Shown here: positions 44,641-53,234 of the stretch, in pieces
How positions within the stretch are numbered: the first letter of the stretch is position 1
Layout of the letters: every line of letters starts with the position of its first letter
Source: Candidatus Bathyarchaeota archaeon
Lineage (GTDB): Archaea > Thermoproteota > Bathyarchaeia > Bathyarchaeales > Bathycorpusculaceae
Direction of reading: 5' to 3'
Assembly (NCBI GenBank): GCA_026014615.1
Contig: JAOZHZ010000028.1
Coordinates: 310,001-374,000, forward strand
Length of the DNA stretch: 64,000 bases
Made by a program: the position numbers and the translations under genes
The notes under the pieces: generated by a model
What the model was told of the DNA's origin: nothing
Seen by the model: only the letters and a program-made list of their open reading frames with translations
Databases searched by the model: none

Positions 44641-45576
44641 TTGACTGAACAAAAACCAACCGAAATCGTAGCAGTCAACCAACAAATCGAGGCAATCAAC
44701 AAGCGGATTGGGTCTTTGAAAGACGATCTTAACAAGACTCATGAAGATGTTAAGAAGTACATAGAGCAAAGAGACCAGCTGAACGCGAAAGCCAAAACCC
44801 TTCGAGAGGAAATTGCTGAAATCAAGAAGGAGCGTGACCAGCTAAACGTGAATGTCAAAGCCCTAAAGCTTCAGCGTGACGAAGTGAGGGGGCAGATGGC
44901 ACCGTTTATTGAAATAATTAATGAACATGGTCAAAAAATCAGAGAGCTTCGGGAGAAACGTTCAGGTCAAAGTCGTCAAGCGTTGCAAAAGGCTTTTGAC
45001 GCTTTAGAATTCAAGATTGCCACCACATCCATGGACTTGCAGGACGAGAAAAAACTCATCGACCAAGTTAAAGAAATTGAGATAAAGTTAAGCACCTACA
45101 AGAAGATTGATCAACATAACAAGAAAATAAGCGAAGTAAAAAGTGAGCTCAAAGTTTTCCAGCAGAAAGCAGACGTCTTCCATAATCAACTCACCGAAAA
45201 CGCCAAGAAAAGCCAAGAGCTCCATTCTAAAATGCTTGCCAAATTCGAGGAAATGAAGAAAATCCGCGAAGATGCAACAAACCTGCATTTGCAGTTCCTT
45301 TTAGCTAAAGAGAAAATCAAGCCGCTGCACGAAGAAATCAGTAGAGCCATAGAGCAAAGGCAGAAACTGTTCGGCATCCGACAAGGTCAGTATGAAGAGA
45401 GACATAAACAGTTTGAAGCTGCTAAAGCTGAAACTGAGAAACAGAAGAAAGCTAAAGAACAGGAGATTAAGGAGAAGATTGGTTCCGTGGCTCGCGAGAA
45501 GCTTCAGCGAGGCGAAAAACTGGATTTACGAGAATTCCAGCTTCTTGCAGGCGATGACTCAGAAACGGAAGATTAA
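44641..45576 (+). CDS. Archaeal coiled-coil protein (COG1340-like)
   Basis: The 311-residue, Lys/Glu-rich, almost fully alpha-helical coiled coil spans about residues 8-275, with a short non-coil end (REFQLLAGDDSETED). Proteins like this in archaea are cytoplasmic and have no proven function. The TTG start at 44641 follows GAGG at 8 bases. It is followed after 37 bases by a DUF373 protein, so the two may be co-transcribed. Confidence 0.8.
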   Translation: MTEQKPTEIVAVNQQIEAINKRIGSLKDDLNKTHEDVKKYIEQRDQLNAKAKTLREEIAEIKKERDQLNVNVKALKLQRDEVRGQMAPFIEIINEHGQKIRELREKRSGQSRQALQKAFDALEFKIATTSMDLQDEKKLIDQVKEIEIKLSTYKKIDQHNKKISEVKSELKVFQQKADVFHNQLTENAKKSQELHSKMLAKFEEMKKIREDATNLHLQFLLAKEKIKPLHEEISRAIEQRQKLFGIRQGQYEERHKQFEAAKAETEKQKKAKEQEIKEKIGSVAREKLQRGEKLDLREFQLLAGDDSETED

Positions 45577-45613
45577 ACTCTAACATCCCCTATTACTGTG
45601 GATTAGAGACCTA

Positions 45614-46825
45614 ATGTCTGAGAAAACTGGGGAACCACAGGAAAAAAGAATTCTTATCTTATGCGTTGATAGAGACTGTGATCTGGGAACTAAGGCGAGC
45701 ATAAAAACGCCTCTTCTCGGAAGAAAAGCCAATTTAGACGCTGCAGTCTCTTTAGCGCTTCATGACCCAGAAGAAGCAGACGCAAACGCCATGTTTGAAG
45801 CTGTGAGTCTACGTGACCGCCTTTTGAAGGAGAAGAATCCTGAGGAAACTTTTGAAGTAGCCACCATATGCGGCACCGAGCTAGGCGGCGTTGGCGCTGA
45901 CCGGAAACTGGTCTCAGAATTAGGAGTTCTCTTAGAGAAATTTAGTGCAGACGAGGTTATCCTAGTTACAGATGGCTACAGCGACGAAGCGATTCTGCCT
46001 CTTATCGAATCAAGAGTGCCTGTTTCTTCAATTAGACGCATCGTTGTTAAGCACAGTGAATCCATCGAAGAGACCGCGGCGCTGTTTTCCAGATATATGA
46101 AAATGCTTGTACAAGAACCCAAGTATTCACGCATAGCTTTGGGGCTGCCCGGATTGTTGATTTTAATCTGGAGCATACTGGCAATCCTTAACGTCGGAGT
46201 TGACTATTACGCCATCGCCATAGTTCTTGTGGTGGGCAGCTTTATGCTCGTTAAAGGGTTCGGCGTTGACAGGTCCGCAAAAAGCATTTACCAGTGGGTT
46301 AAAGAGTATTCGCCTCCTCCTTTACCTGTTCAAATAAGTCACTACGCCACCATCGCAGGTGTTTTGTGTATTGGCATAAGTGTTTATTCTGGTTACATCA
46401 CAGCAGCAGGTAGCGTCAATCCGTTTCCTACAGATACAGGGAGCTTTTTGAGTAGTTTACCCGTGCTTTTTGGTTATTTCCTAAAGGGCTCCTTAGACTT
46501 AGTTATAGTCGGTTTAAGTGCTATTCTGATTGGTCGGTCCGTGCCGTTGTATTTTAACCATGACGCGCGTATACTGCGGAATGCAGCCCTAATAGTTTCC
46601 ATGCTGTGGTCCAGAATGATTTTTGACGGCGCCGCAGATGTGCTAATTAGTCCATCATTGGGATACGCGAACTTGATTTTCTACATCATAGTAGGCATAC
46701 TAGTCGCAATAGCGTCTGTGCTTGTCATGCTAATTGTTCACCGTTCAGCTAAAAGCTTCTTCCAACAACCCAAAGAGAAAGTCGACGAATTCGGCGAAGA
46801 AGAAAAAGAGGAAAAGCCAAGTTAA
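45614..46825 (+). CDS. DUF373 (COG2237) membrane protein
   Basis: The 403-residue protein has a soluble N-terminal domain (to about 170) with ILILCVDRDCDLGTKA and VILVTDGYSDEAILP, then about six membrane helices (about 176-385), and an acidic/basic tail. This split matches archaeal DUF373. The Asp-rich motifs suggest a phosphate- or metal-binding site, but no activity is known to me. Confidence 0.9.
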   Translation: MSEKTGEPQEKRILILCVDRDCDLGTKASIKTPLLGRKANLDAAVSLALHDPEEADANAMFEAVSLRDRLLKEKNPEETFEVATICGTELGGVGADRKLVSELGVLLEKFSADEVILVTDGYSDEAILPLIESRVPVSSIRRIVVKHSESIEETAALFSRYMKMLVQEPKYSRIALGLPGLLILIWSILAILNVGVDYYAIAIVLVVGSFMLVKGFGVDRSAKSIYQWVKEYSPPPLPVQISHYATIAGVLCIGISVYSGYITAAGSVNPFPTDTGSFLSSLPVLFGYFLKGSLDLVIVGLSAILIGRSVPLYFNHDARILRNAALIVSMLWSRMIFDGAADVLISPSLGYANLIFYIIVGILVAIASVLVMLIVHRSAKSFFQQPKEKVDEFGEEEKEEKPS

Positions 46826-47007
46826 AAACACAAATTTTTTTCCAATAGTAAGCATCTTGGTAGCGTTATGCCTTATTGTAAGTGTTTATTTGTTCTACTG
46901 TTGAAATTTAAGAGCAAGATTTAATTGAACCGCTGGCGGGTTTTATTCTATCGCACAAACTCGGAAACTCGGTATCTGTCAAAGTCGCTTTAATGTGAGG
47001 TAACTTA

Positions 47008-47793
47008 GTGGTCCTTCAGAAATTTCTTAGGGTAATCGGAGCATACAAAGTTTACGAAAAATGGCTTTGGTTTCAAACAAAAAATGGGTTAAAACCTGAA
47101 CACATAGCGATTATACTGGATGGAAACAGGCGTTGGGCTAACGAGCAGGAAATTAATCCGTGGTTGGGACACAAACAGGGCGCGGAAACGGTGGAGCAGT
47201 TGCTGGATTGGCTTCAGATGATGGATGTCAAATTTGTGACTCTTTACACGTTTTCCACAGAGAATTTCAGTCGCAAACCTGACGAAGTTGAAGAGATAAT
47301 GCGGATTGCCCAAGAAAAATTCCGCAAGCTGCTAACGGACGAGCGTATCCACCGCAGTAAAGTTCACGTCAAAGTCATAGGCAGAGTGAACCTTTTGCCC
47401 CCTGACCTGCAGAAGCTCATCGCGGATGTTGAAGAAGCAACCGCTGAATACGACAACCAGTTCTTGAACTTCGCTTTCGCTTATGGAGGGCGAGCAGAGA
47501 TTGTGGATGCTGCTAAAGCGATTGCTCAAAAAGTCAAGGATGGCGACTTGGAGGTTGACGACGTGGATGAGGACATGTTTGAGCAGTACCTTTACACGTC
47601 GCATATGCCTAAACAGGACCCAGACATGATTATCCGCACCTCAGGCGAAGAACGACTCAGCGGATTTCTTTTGTGGCAGTCAGCATACAGCGAACTGCTG
47701 TTTTTAGACGTTTACTGGCCTGACTTTCGGTTTATCGATTTGCTTCGGGCGATTAGGACATTTCAGACCCGCAAACGACGCTTCGGCACGTAA
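47008..47793 (+). CDS. uppS: cis-Prenyltransferase (UppS-like)
   Basis: The 261-residue enzyme has the catalytic Asp in IAIILDGNRRWA (about 32), then TLYTFSTENFSRK, and DMIIRTSGEERLSGFLLWQSAYSEL in pieces, the full set for cis-isoprenyl diphosphate synthases. It makes long polyprenyl carriers used for glycosylation. The GTG start follows GAGGTAAC. The abundance of exported, sequon-rich proteins in the window fits a need for such lipid carriers. Confidence 0.92.
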   Translation: MVLQKFLRVIGAYKVYEKWLWFQTKNGLKPEHIAIILDGNRRWANEQEINPWLGHKQGAETVEQLLDWLQMMDVKFVTLYTFSTENFSRKPDEVEEIMRIAQEKFRKLLTDERIHRSKVHVKVIGRVNLLPPDLQKLIADVEEATAEYDNQFLNFAFAYGGRAEIVDAAKAIAQKVKDGDLEVDDVDEDMFEQYLYTSHMPKQDPDMIIRTSGEERLSGFLLWQSAYSELLFLDVYWPDFRFIDLLRAIRTFQTRKRRFGT

Positions 47794-47800
47794 AAACGGG

Positions 47801-49024
47801 TTATGCTCGTCTTTTTGTGCTTACGATGCTTATGACGTCGCGGTCTTTTAGGGGTGTGTCTTCGCCGATTCTGCGTTTATCCCGTGCGTTAACGGCGTAG
47901 AGGAAGTTGTCGCCCAGTTCGGTGTGGATTACGTAGGCGAATTGATGTGCTGTGGTGCCTTTTGGAACCAGATAGACGTCGGGTAAGACGCGCCCGCCAT
48001 GGTCTGTGAGGTGCTCTACGTCTTCTACGGGGTAAACAGTTATCATGTCAAGCAGCTTAAGGTAGGCGGTGTTTAGGGCTTCCTGCACGCCAGTGGAGCC
48101 GTTGAGTTTGAGGATTTTCTCTTTCACCTGCTCCAACGCGCGTATCTGCCCTGCCGTGAGCTTTTCAGGCTGCAAAATTTTAAAGTCACCGTCGCCCGGT
48201 GTATAGCTGATTAAGCCTTTCTCGGCAGCGCGGCGCAGCACCAACTCGGCTTCGGCGCTGGCTGGAATCACTATGTGCCCAAGCTGTTTGAGCTTCTCTA
48301 CGTTGTCTTGGGCGGTGGGCAAATCAATTTTGTTGGCGCCGATGAGCAGCGGCTTAGAAATGCGGCGCAGCTGGTCAACGAAACGGTAGAAGTCCTCGTC
48401 GGTCCACGTGGCTGGTTTGTCGACATTTAAGCCTGCTTTGCGGACGGCTTCGTTCACGCAGGTTTTGCGTATGCTGAGTCCGTTGAGGCGGTCTTCGAGG
48501 TGGTGGGCTATGCCTTTTTTGTCCTGCTCCGCGGTGCGGGCGATGCGTGCCCAGTCCTTCTTGAGAATCGTAACCATCCACCTGGTGATTTCTTTTTCGA
48601 GAAACTCTACGTCTTCGACTGGATTGTGTTCACCTAGTTTGCAGCTTTTGCCTTCGCAGTCGGTTCCGCCTGAGGCGTCTACGATGTGGATGAGGGCGTC
48701 GGCGCGGCGGATTTCATCAAGAAACTGGTTGCCCAAGCCTTTTCCTTCCCATGCGCCCGGCACGATGCCTGCGATGTCTATGAGTTCGATGGGGACAAGT
48801 CGGCTGCCGTCGAGGCATACGCTGTTTTTGGGGTTGTCCTGTACGCCGAATTCGGGGTGGACGCAGAGGGTGCGGACGTAACCGATGCCTCGGTTGGGTT
48901 TGATTGTGGTGAAGGGGTAGTTGGCGATGTCGGTTGCGGCGAGGGTGGCGGCGCTAAAGAAGGTGGATTTGCCTGTGTTGGGTTTGCCTATGACGCCAAG
49001 CAAGCGTGAATAAGAGGGGGACAT
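47801..49024 (-). CDS. ychF: YchF/OLA1-type GTPase-family ATPase
   Basis: The 407-residue Obg-related protein has G1 GKPNTGKST, Switch II/G3 DIAGIVPGA, and ANKID at the G4 position (NKxD-like). A C-terminal TGS domain ends it (TAHQFAYVIHTELGDNFLYA). Archaeal and eukaryotic members associate with ribosomes. ATG at 49024. It ends 8 bases from uppS, which points toward it. Confidence 0.92.
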   Translation of the reverse strand: MSPSYSRLLGVIGKPNTGKSTFFSAATLAATDIANYPFTTIKPNRGIGYVRTLCVHPEFGVQDNPKNSVCLDGSRLVPIELIDIAGIVPGAWEGKGLGNQFLDEIRRADALIHIVDASGGTDCEGKSCKLGEHNPVEDVEFLEKEITRWMVTILKKDWARIARTAEQDKKGIAHHLEDRLNGLSIRKTCVNEAVRKAGLNVDKPATWTDEDFYRFVDQLRRISKPLLIGANKIDLPTAQDNVEKLKQLGHIVIPASAEAELVLRRAAEKGLISYTPGDGDFKILQPEKLTAGQIRALEQVKEKILKLNGSTGVQEALNTAYLKLLDMITVYPVEDVEHLTDHGGRVLPDVYLVPKGTTAHQFAYVIHTELGDNFLYAVNARDKRRIGEDTPLKDRDVISIVSTKRRA

Positions 49025-49298
49025 GCTGGTTTCCTCGGTACATGTGGATGTCTATTGGTTTTTATTCTTTGTGTGTTCATGGCAGATGGGTGCTTGCTGG
49101 TAGTGAATTATTCCATACCAAAAATGCATCTGTACTTCAGGCGGTTGGAAGGACGTGAGATGTTGAACAGGAAAAACTTGCAAATCATTGTGGTTGAAAG
49201 TTTATCTGAAGATGTTGTTTATGGAAACGTTATTTAACAAACGCCAAGTTTACTTGTAACTTAAACCTGTATTTCGGGCTTTGAGGGATGGGGCATCC

Positions 49299-50870
49299 GT
49301 GAATTTAGCGTCTTCCAACCGCGTTCTTGCGGTACTCTTCATCGCGATTCTTGCATCGTCAATCGCGAACACGTTATTAATTGTGCATTTCAATGGGGTT
49401 ATTCAACAGCAGCGTGACCGAGACGTTTCTGACTTGACTCAAGCCATAAACCAAACCAACACGTCGGTAGACCAAACAAACGCCGCGCTGAACCAAACCA
49501 ACATCGCCCTGAACCAGACCTACACTTCCCTAATCCAAGCGGACCAAGATATCGAGGATTTGCTGAACGGCAAAATCGACAATCTCAGTGCCCGTTTACC
49601 CATCGAAGAATATGACTATGTACTTTACCGCGAGTGGGGCTATCAACAGAACGCTTCGGTTTACTTTTTGAAGAACGGCAGAAACGGCACTGTCGAATAT
49701 AACTCAACTAATGCCGCCTCGGTTTTTAACAGAGCATTCACAAATGGAAACAGCGTGTTTGTAAAGTCGGATGAGTACAATTTCACGGGCAGCGTTGAAT
49801 TGGTTAATCAGAAGAACGCGAGGCTTGACAGTGATGGTGCAACGTTGAATTTGAACGGCAACATCGTCGTTATTCGCGGTGAAACTTTTGATTACTCCCG
49901 ATATAACCAAATTTCAGGGTTTAAAATTGTTAATGGCACGTTGCGGGTTCAGAATTCTTTCCGAACCACGGTGACAAACATGGTTTTTAACCGTTGTCCT
50001 GTCGGGTTGGAGTTGTGGAACACTCATACTTGGACGGAATGCACACGAATTGACACTGTTCATTTTGATAAATGCGTTCAGGGCTTAGTTTTCAGAACAA
50101 ACAGTAGCCTCAGCTTCGCGGCGCAGGGAAACACCACGGGCTCCTATGCTAACACGGAAATTTGTCGTTGTTACTTTAACCAGTTGGATAACTCTATTGC
50201 GATACACGTAGAGCCGTATGCAGAGTTAACTGACAGCCTCATGCAGGACATCCGCGTCTGGATAGCCGAATTCGGAAAATTCAACCAAACAGGACTGCAA
50301 CTTGATGGCTCCATGTACAAGACCCAAATGCACGGGGTAGTCTTCGAGTCGTTTGCTTCGCCGCCGTTGACAAACTGCTCTTTGTACGCCATCAAACTTG
50401 GAGAAAGCTCCTATCAGTCGCCGCTTTTTGATTCAGGCGTAAACATACTTGGCAACTGGAATGCCCGCGTATTCAACCCTGACAGCCGATGGATACTAGG
50501 CACGGGCGGGGTCTTTGCAGAAAAAGACATAGCCGTACCCATCGGTTTGGGCAGTTACGGTCGAGCCCAAATTATTCAGGTTCACCCCGCCACCATCGCA
50601 GGCTTCAAACCCAAAATCTCCGTAGAAGGCAGTTTTGCAGGCAATGAAACCATAACTGTCAGGTTCCGCATTGAATTCTTAGACCATGTGGTTTCCAGCA
50701 GCGTAGAAAAAGCCTTCAACAGCACGGGTTCAGTATGGCTCACCGACGACGATTTTCTGCAGCTTTACTCCCGCCCCAACCTGATATTTGCCATACTCGT
50801 TGACGCAAAAGCATCCATACCCTTCACAGACGCAGCGGTCACTGTAGACGTGTATGGAACAACCACCTAA
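49299..50870 (+). CDS. Membrane-anchored beta-helix protein with sequon-rich stalk
   Basis: The protein of about 523 residues begins with a membrane anchor (about 8-30). A stalk then carries tandem heptad-like NQT[NY] units (about 48-75), each an N-glycosylation sequon. Next comes a right-handed beta-helix-like domain (about 130-360), and a final beta-rich region. GTG 49299 is chosen since GGGATGGGG lies upstream; the frame is open to TTG 49281. The domain resembles pectate-lyase-like or phage-tail-spike folds. Substrate unknown. The stretch 49025-49298 holds only a poor frame. Confidence 0.7.
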   Translation: MNLASSNRVLAVLFIAILASSIANTLLIVHFNGVIQQQRDRDVSDLTQAINQTNTSVDQTNAALNQTNIALNQTYTSLIQADQDIEDLLNGKIDNLSARLPIEEYDYVLYREWGYQQNASVYFLKNGRNGTVEYNSTNAASVFNRAFTNGNSVFVKSDEYNFTGSVELVNQKNARLDSDGATLNLNGNIVVIRGETFDYSRYNQISGFKIVNGTLRVQNSFRTTVTNMVFNRCPVGLELWNTHTWTECTRIDTVHFDKCVQGLVFRTNSSLSFAAQGNTTGSYANTEICRCYFNQLDNSIAIHVEPYAELTDSLMQDIRVWIAEFGKFNQTGLQLDGSMYKTQMHGVVFESFASPPLTNCSLYAIKLGESSYQSPLFDSGVNILGNWNARVFNPDSRWILGTGGVFAEKDIAVPIGLGSYGRAQIIQVHPATIAGFKPKISVEGSFAGNETITVRFRIEFLDHVVSSSVEKAFNSTGSVWLTDDDFLQLYSRPNLIFAILVDAKASIPFTDAAVTVDVYGTTT

Positions 50871-50939
50871 CAGTAACCTGCGATTGCGGTAGGCTGAAAA
50901 ACCAAAAGATGGAAAGCAGATTTTTCAGGTGCACTCCCG

Positions 50940-52088
50940 CTATTTCGTGTAGACCTGTTTGAGGCATTGCAGGAAATCCGTTACATGCTGGGTGGTTGTG
51001 TGGGGCATCATGACAAGTCTTATGCAGCTTAGCCTTGGAACTTGCGAGACGTACCAGCCTTTTTGCCGCAGTTTCTGTGTGAGCCTCTTAGGGTTTGCGG
51101 CGTGGAAAGCCGCGATGTTCATTTGGGGTCGAAGTAAAACTTCGAAGCCTGCTTCTTCGAGCCCTTCGTACAGCTGCGTGGTCAACGTCATGCAGTGAGC
51201 TACGGTTTTCTTGAAGCCTTCGTGCCCCAAAGACGCAAACACCGCCCATGTTGCGGCTGCCGAAGCTGCAGGTCTGGTGCCCACGAAGGTGCACTGGTAG
51301 GGCTGCGTCAAGTACGGCGTCTCGGTCTTGAGGTACTGTAAGGTTTTGCTGTGACGGAAGAGTATGCCGCCTGCCGCGATTGTGGACATGCCCATCTTGT
51401 GAGGGTCAACCGTGACAGACTCAACGCCCGCCAATTTGAAGTCGAATTCGGGTGCCGCATAGCCAAGCTCTTTCAAGAACGGAAGCACCAGCCCACCGAA
51501 AGCCGCGTCAACATGCAAAGGCACACCATGCGCCACAGCGACTTTTGACAACGAGTCTATGGGGTCAACTGTACCCAACTCTGCGGAACCCGCGTTTCCC
51601 ACCACAGCAACCGTGCGCTTCGTGATTTGCTGCTCTACGGATGCGGGGTCAACTCGGAAGTCGGCGTCGAGTTTGGCTTTGACCTGTTTGATTTTGAGTA
51701 TGCGGCAGATTTTGTCAAACGAGAAATGCGCAGATTCAGGAACGACAACCTCGGGGGCTTCCGTTTTGGCTGCGTTGCGTGCGGCGTACATTGCCATTAA
51801 GTTGGCTTCGGTTCCACCCGAAACGATGAAGCCTGCGCAGGTTTGAGGGGCATGCAGAAGCTCCGCAAGTTCCGCGACGACTTCTTTTTCCAGTTGCATG
51901 CTTCCTTGGAAGAGTTCAGGGTCGCCCAAGTTGGAATCCAAAAACATCTCGTGCGCTTGTTTGGCGGCTGCGTGCGGCGTGGTGCACATGGAGCAGAGGA
52001 TTTTGCCGTCCTCGTACTTGAGGTCTTTTTCTTGTGCCTGTTTGAGTTTCGCCAAAACCTCTTTTTTGCTTAGTTTTTTGGTGCGCAT
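50940..52088 (-). CDS. mfnA: MfnA, L-tyrosine decarboxylase (PLP)
   Basis: The 382-residue group II decarboxylase makes tyramine for methanofuran (archaeal members may also decarboxylate aspartate). Visible marks are SGGTEANLMAMYAAR, the PLP-stacking His in ESAHFSFDK, HVDAAFGG, and the PLP Lys in VDPHKMGMS. The N-terminus has the family's long helix and DLGNPELF-like DSNLGDPELFQG. ATG at 52088 is 9 bases after the mfnB stop, so the two form an operon. Confidence 0.9.
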   Translation of the reverse strand: MRTKKLSKKEVLAKLKQAQEKDLKYEDGKILCSMCTTPHAAAKQAHEMFLDSNLGDPELFQGSMQLEKEVVAELAELLHAPQTCAGFIVSGGTEANLMAMYAARNAAKTEAPEVVVPESAHFSFDKICRILKIKQVKAKLDADFRVDPASVEQQITKRTVAVVGNAGSAELGTVDPIDSLSKVAVAHGVPLHVDAAFGGLVLPFLKELGYAAPEFDFKLAGVESVTVDPHKMGMSTIAAGGILFRHSKTLQYLKTETPYLTQPYQCTFVGTRPAASAAATWAVFASLGHEGFKKTVAHCMTLTTQLYEGLEEAGFEVLLRPQMNIAAFHAANPKRLTQKLRQKGWYVSQVPRLSCIRLVMMPHTTTQHVTDFLQCLKQVYTK

Positions 52089-52097
52089 GCTGCTGCC

Positions 52098-52838
52098 TCA
52101 GGTTCCTGCGGCTCTGCAGGGCATCAACGCGTTCTGAATTACCTGAACAATCGCTTTGACTTTTTCTTTGGTGATGTGTCCTGTGACTCGGTTGCCGCCT
52201 GCACAGGTTGCTCCTCGGACGCCGACGATGTCCACGCCTAAACCGCACAGAACAGGAAGCTGTCCAATTTTTAGGTTGCCCGCCAACGCCGATTGTAAAC
52301 CGTACCTGTGAGCTTCATCAACAAACCCCTTCAACTCGCCAGCGCGAAGAAAGTCCAGCAGGGTTTTGCCGTCTTTCACCGCCGTGTCCAACATGGCTAA
52401 ATCACAGCCCGCGTCTCTGGCGATTCTGGGAACACTCAGCGGCTCGACGGAGCCAACGCGGCTTGCGTCTGCGTAGCCTGCAACCACAACCTTAACTTCT
52501 GGGTTGTAGTCTTTGACTGCTTTGACGATGCTTTGCATGAACGTAACGGCTTGGTCGGCGGTTTTGAGGTGGTACAGGCTGACTTTGACGTAGTTAACGC
52601 CTGTGGACGCGGCGCCCAAAGCAGCCAATGATGCGCTGCCGGGCAGGTTTGGCAAGTCGCCCAGCGTGCAGCTGACTTCCAGCTGTTGCGGCGTAACTTG
52701 CCGTATGCGCCGTATTGTCCATGGAAAACTTGCGCCTAAAGGTCCTTCTTTGGGGTTTTTCACGTCGATTATGTCTGCTCCGCCAGCAACCGCTTCCAAC
52801 GCTTCCTGTTCATCCATCGGGCTAACAAGCAGCTTCAG
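52098..52838 (-). CDS. mfnB: MfnB, 4-hydroxymethyl-2-furaldehyde-phosphate synthase; probable CTG start
   Basis: The TIM-barrel enzyme makes the furan phosphate precursor from two glyceraldehyde-3-phosphates. It has GGADIIDVKNPKEGPLGASFPW with the Schiff-base Lys, KVSLYHLK, and the second catalytic Lys in LDTAVKDGKTLLDF. The first ATG (52817) would cut off the first beta strand. The in-frame sequence upstream reads KLLVSP, as homologs do after their Met, and begins with CTG at 52838, following GGAGTG. With that start the catalytic Lys is number 27, as I recall for the Methanocaldococcus enzyme. Confidence 0.85.
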   Translation of the reverse strand: MKLLVSPMDEQEALEAVAGGADIIDVKNPKEGPLGASFPWTIRRIRQVTPQQLEVSCTLGDLPNLPGSASLAALGAASTGVNYVKVSLYHLKTADQAVTFMQSIVKAVKDYNPEVKVVVAGYADASRVGSVEPLSVPRIARDAGCDLAMLDTAVKDGKTLLDFLRAGELKGFVDEAHRYGLQSALAGNLKIGQLPVLCGLGVDIVGVRGATCAGGNRVTGHITKEKVKAIVQVIQNALMPCRAAGT

Positions 52839-53003
52839 CAGACATACACTCCATGCATTGAGATGCAGGTTTTCTTGACCTTAAAGTTTTTGCCTCCAAA
52901 AAATGCGTTGGTTTGTTGAGGACTGGCTTGTTGGTTTTTTCTTGTTGAGGCGTGTTGGGGTTTGTGCGGCTGTCGTTTTCTCAGTTTGCTGCCCTGTGCA
53001 GTC

Positions 53004-53167
53004 TACCTCCCCCCTTTTCTGAAAAGCCCGTTTTGGGGTGTTTTTTTGTTTTTGCGTTTGGTTTGGGCGTAGTCTGCGGCTGGAAAAGGCTGGAAAAGGC
53101 TAGAAAAGGCTAGAAAAGGCTAGAAAAGGCTAGAAAAGGCTAGAAAAGGCTAGAAAAGGCTAGAAAA
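53004..53167 (+). repeat. Dispersed element copy B with nine 10-bp tandem repeats
   Basis: TACCTCCCCCC at 53004 starts a region alike to 7966-8089: TTTTCTGA, AAGCCCGTTTTGGGG, T-run, GCGTTTGG, TTTGGGC. It then has nine exact 10-bp units at 53078-53167: two GGCTGGAAAA followed by seven GGCTAGAAAA. The array stops 16 bases before the TATA box of the COG1411 gene. The rest of 52839-53234 has no gene. Confidence 0.85.
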
Positions 53168-53182
53168 TGGAGGTGGTTTACG

Positions 53183-53190
53183 TTTAAAAG
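53183..53190 (+). promoter_or_regulatory. TATA box of the COG1411 gene
   Basis: TTTAAAAG lies about 26 bases before a predicted start near 53212, leaving a short leader that carries GGAG (53223-53226) and the TTG start at 53235. The tandem-repeat array lies immediately upstream. Confidence 0.5.
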
Positions 53191-53234
53191 GTGCCGTTTT
53201 CACCTGTTAACCCACAAAAGCAGGAGACGCGGCT

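Noticed and set aside
49055-49237. 60-residue frame before the beta-helix protein
   Set aside because: No ribosome site, no family likeness, and it overlaps the start region of ychF; treated as non-coding.
53078-53167. CRISPR-like array
   Set aside because: Units are 10 bp with no spacers, so this is a tandem repeat and not a CRISPR.
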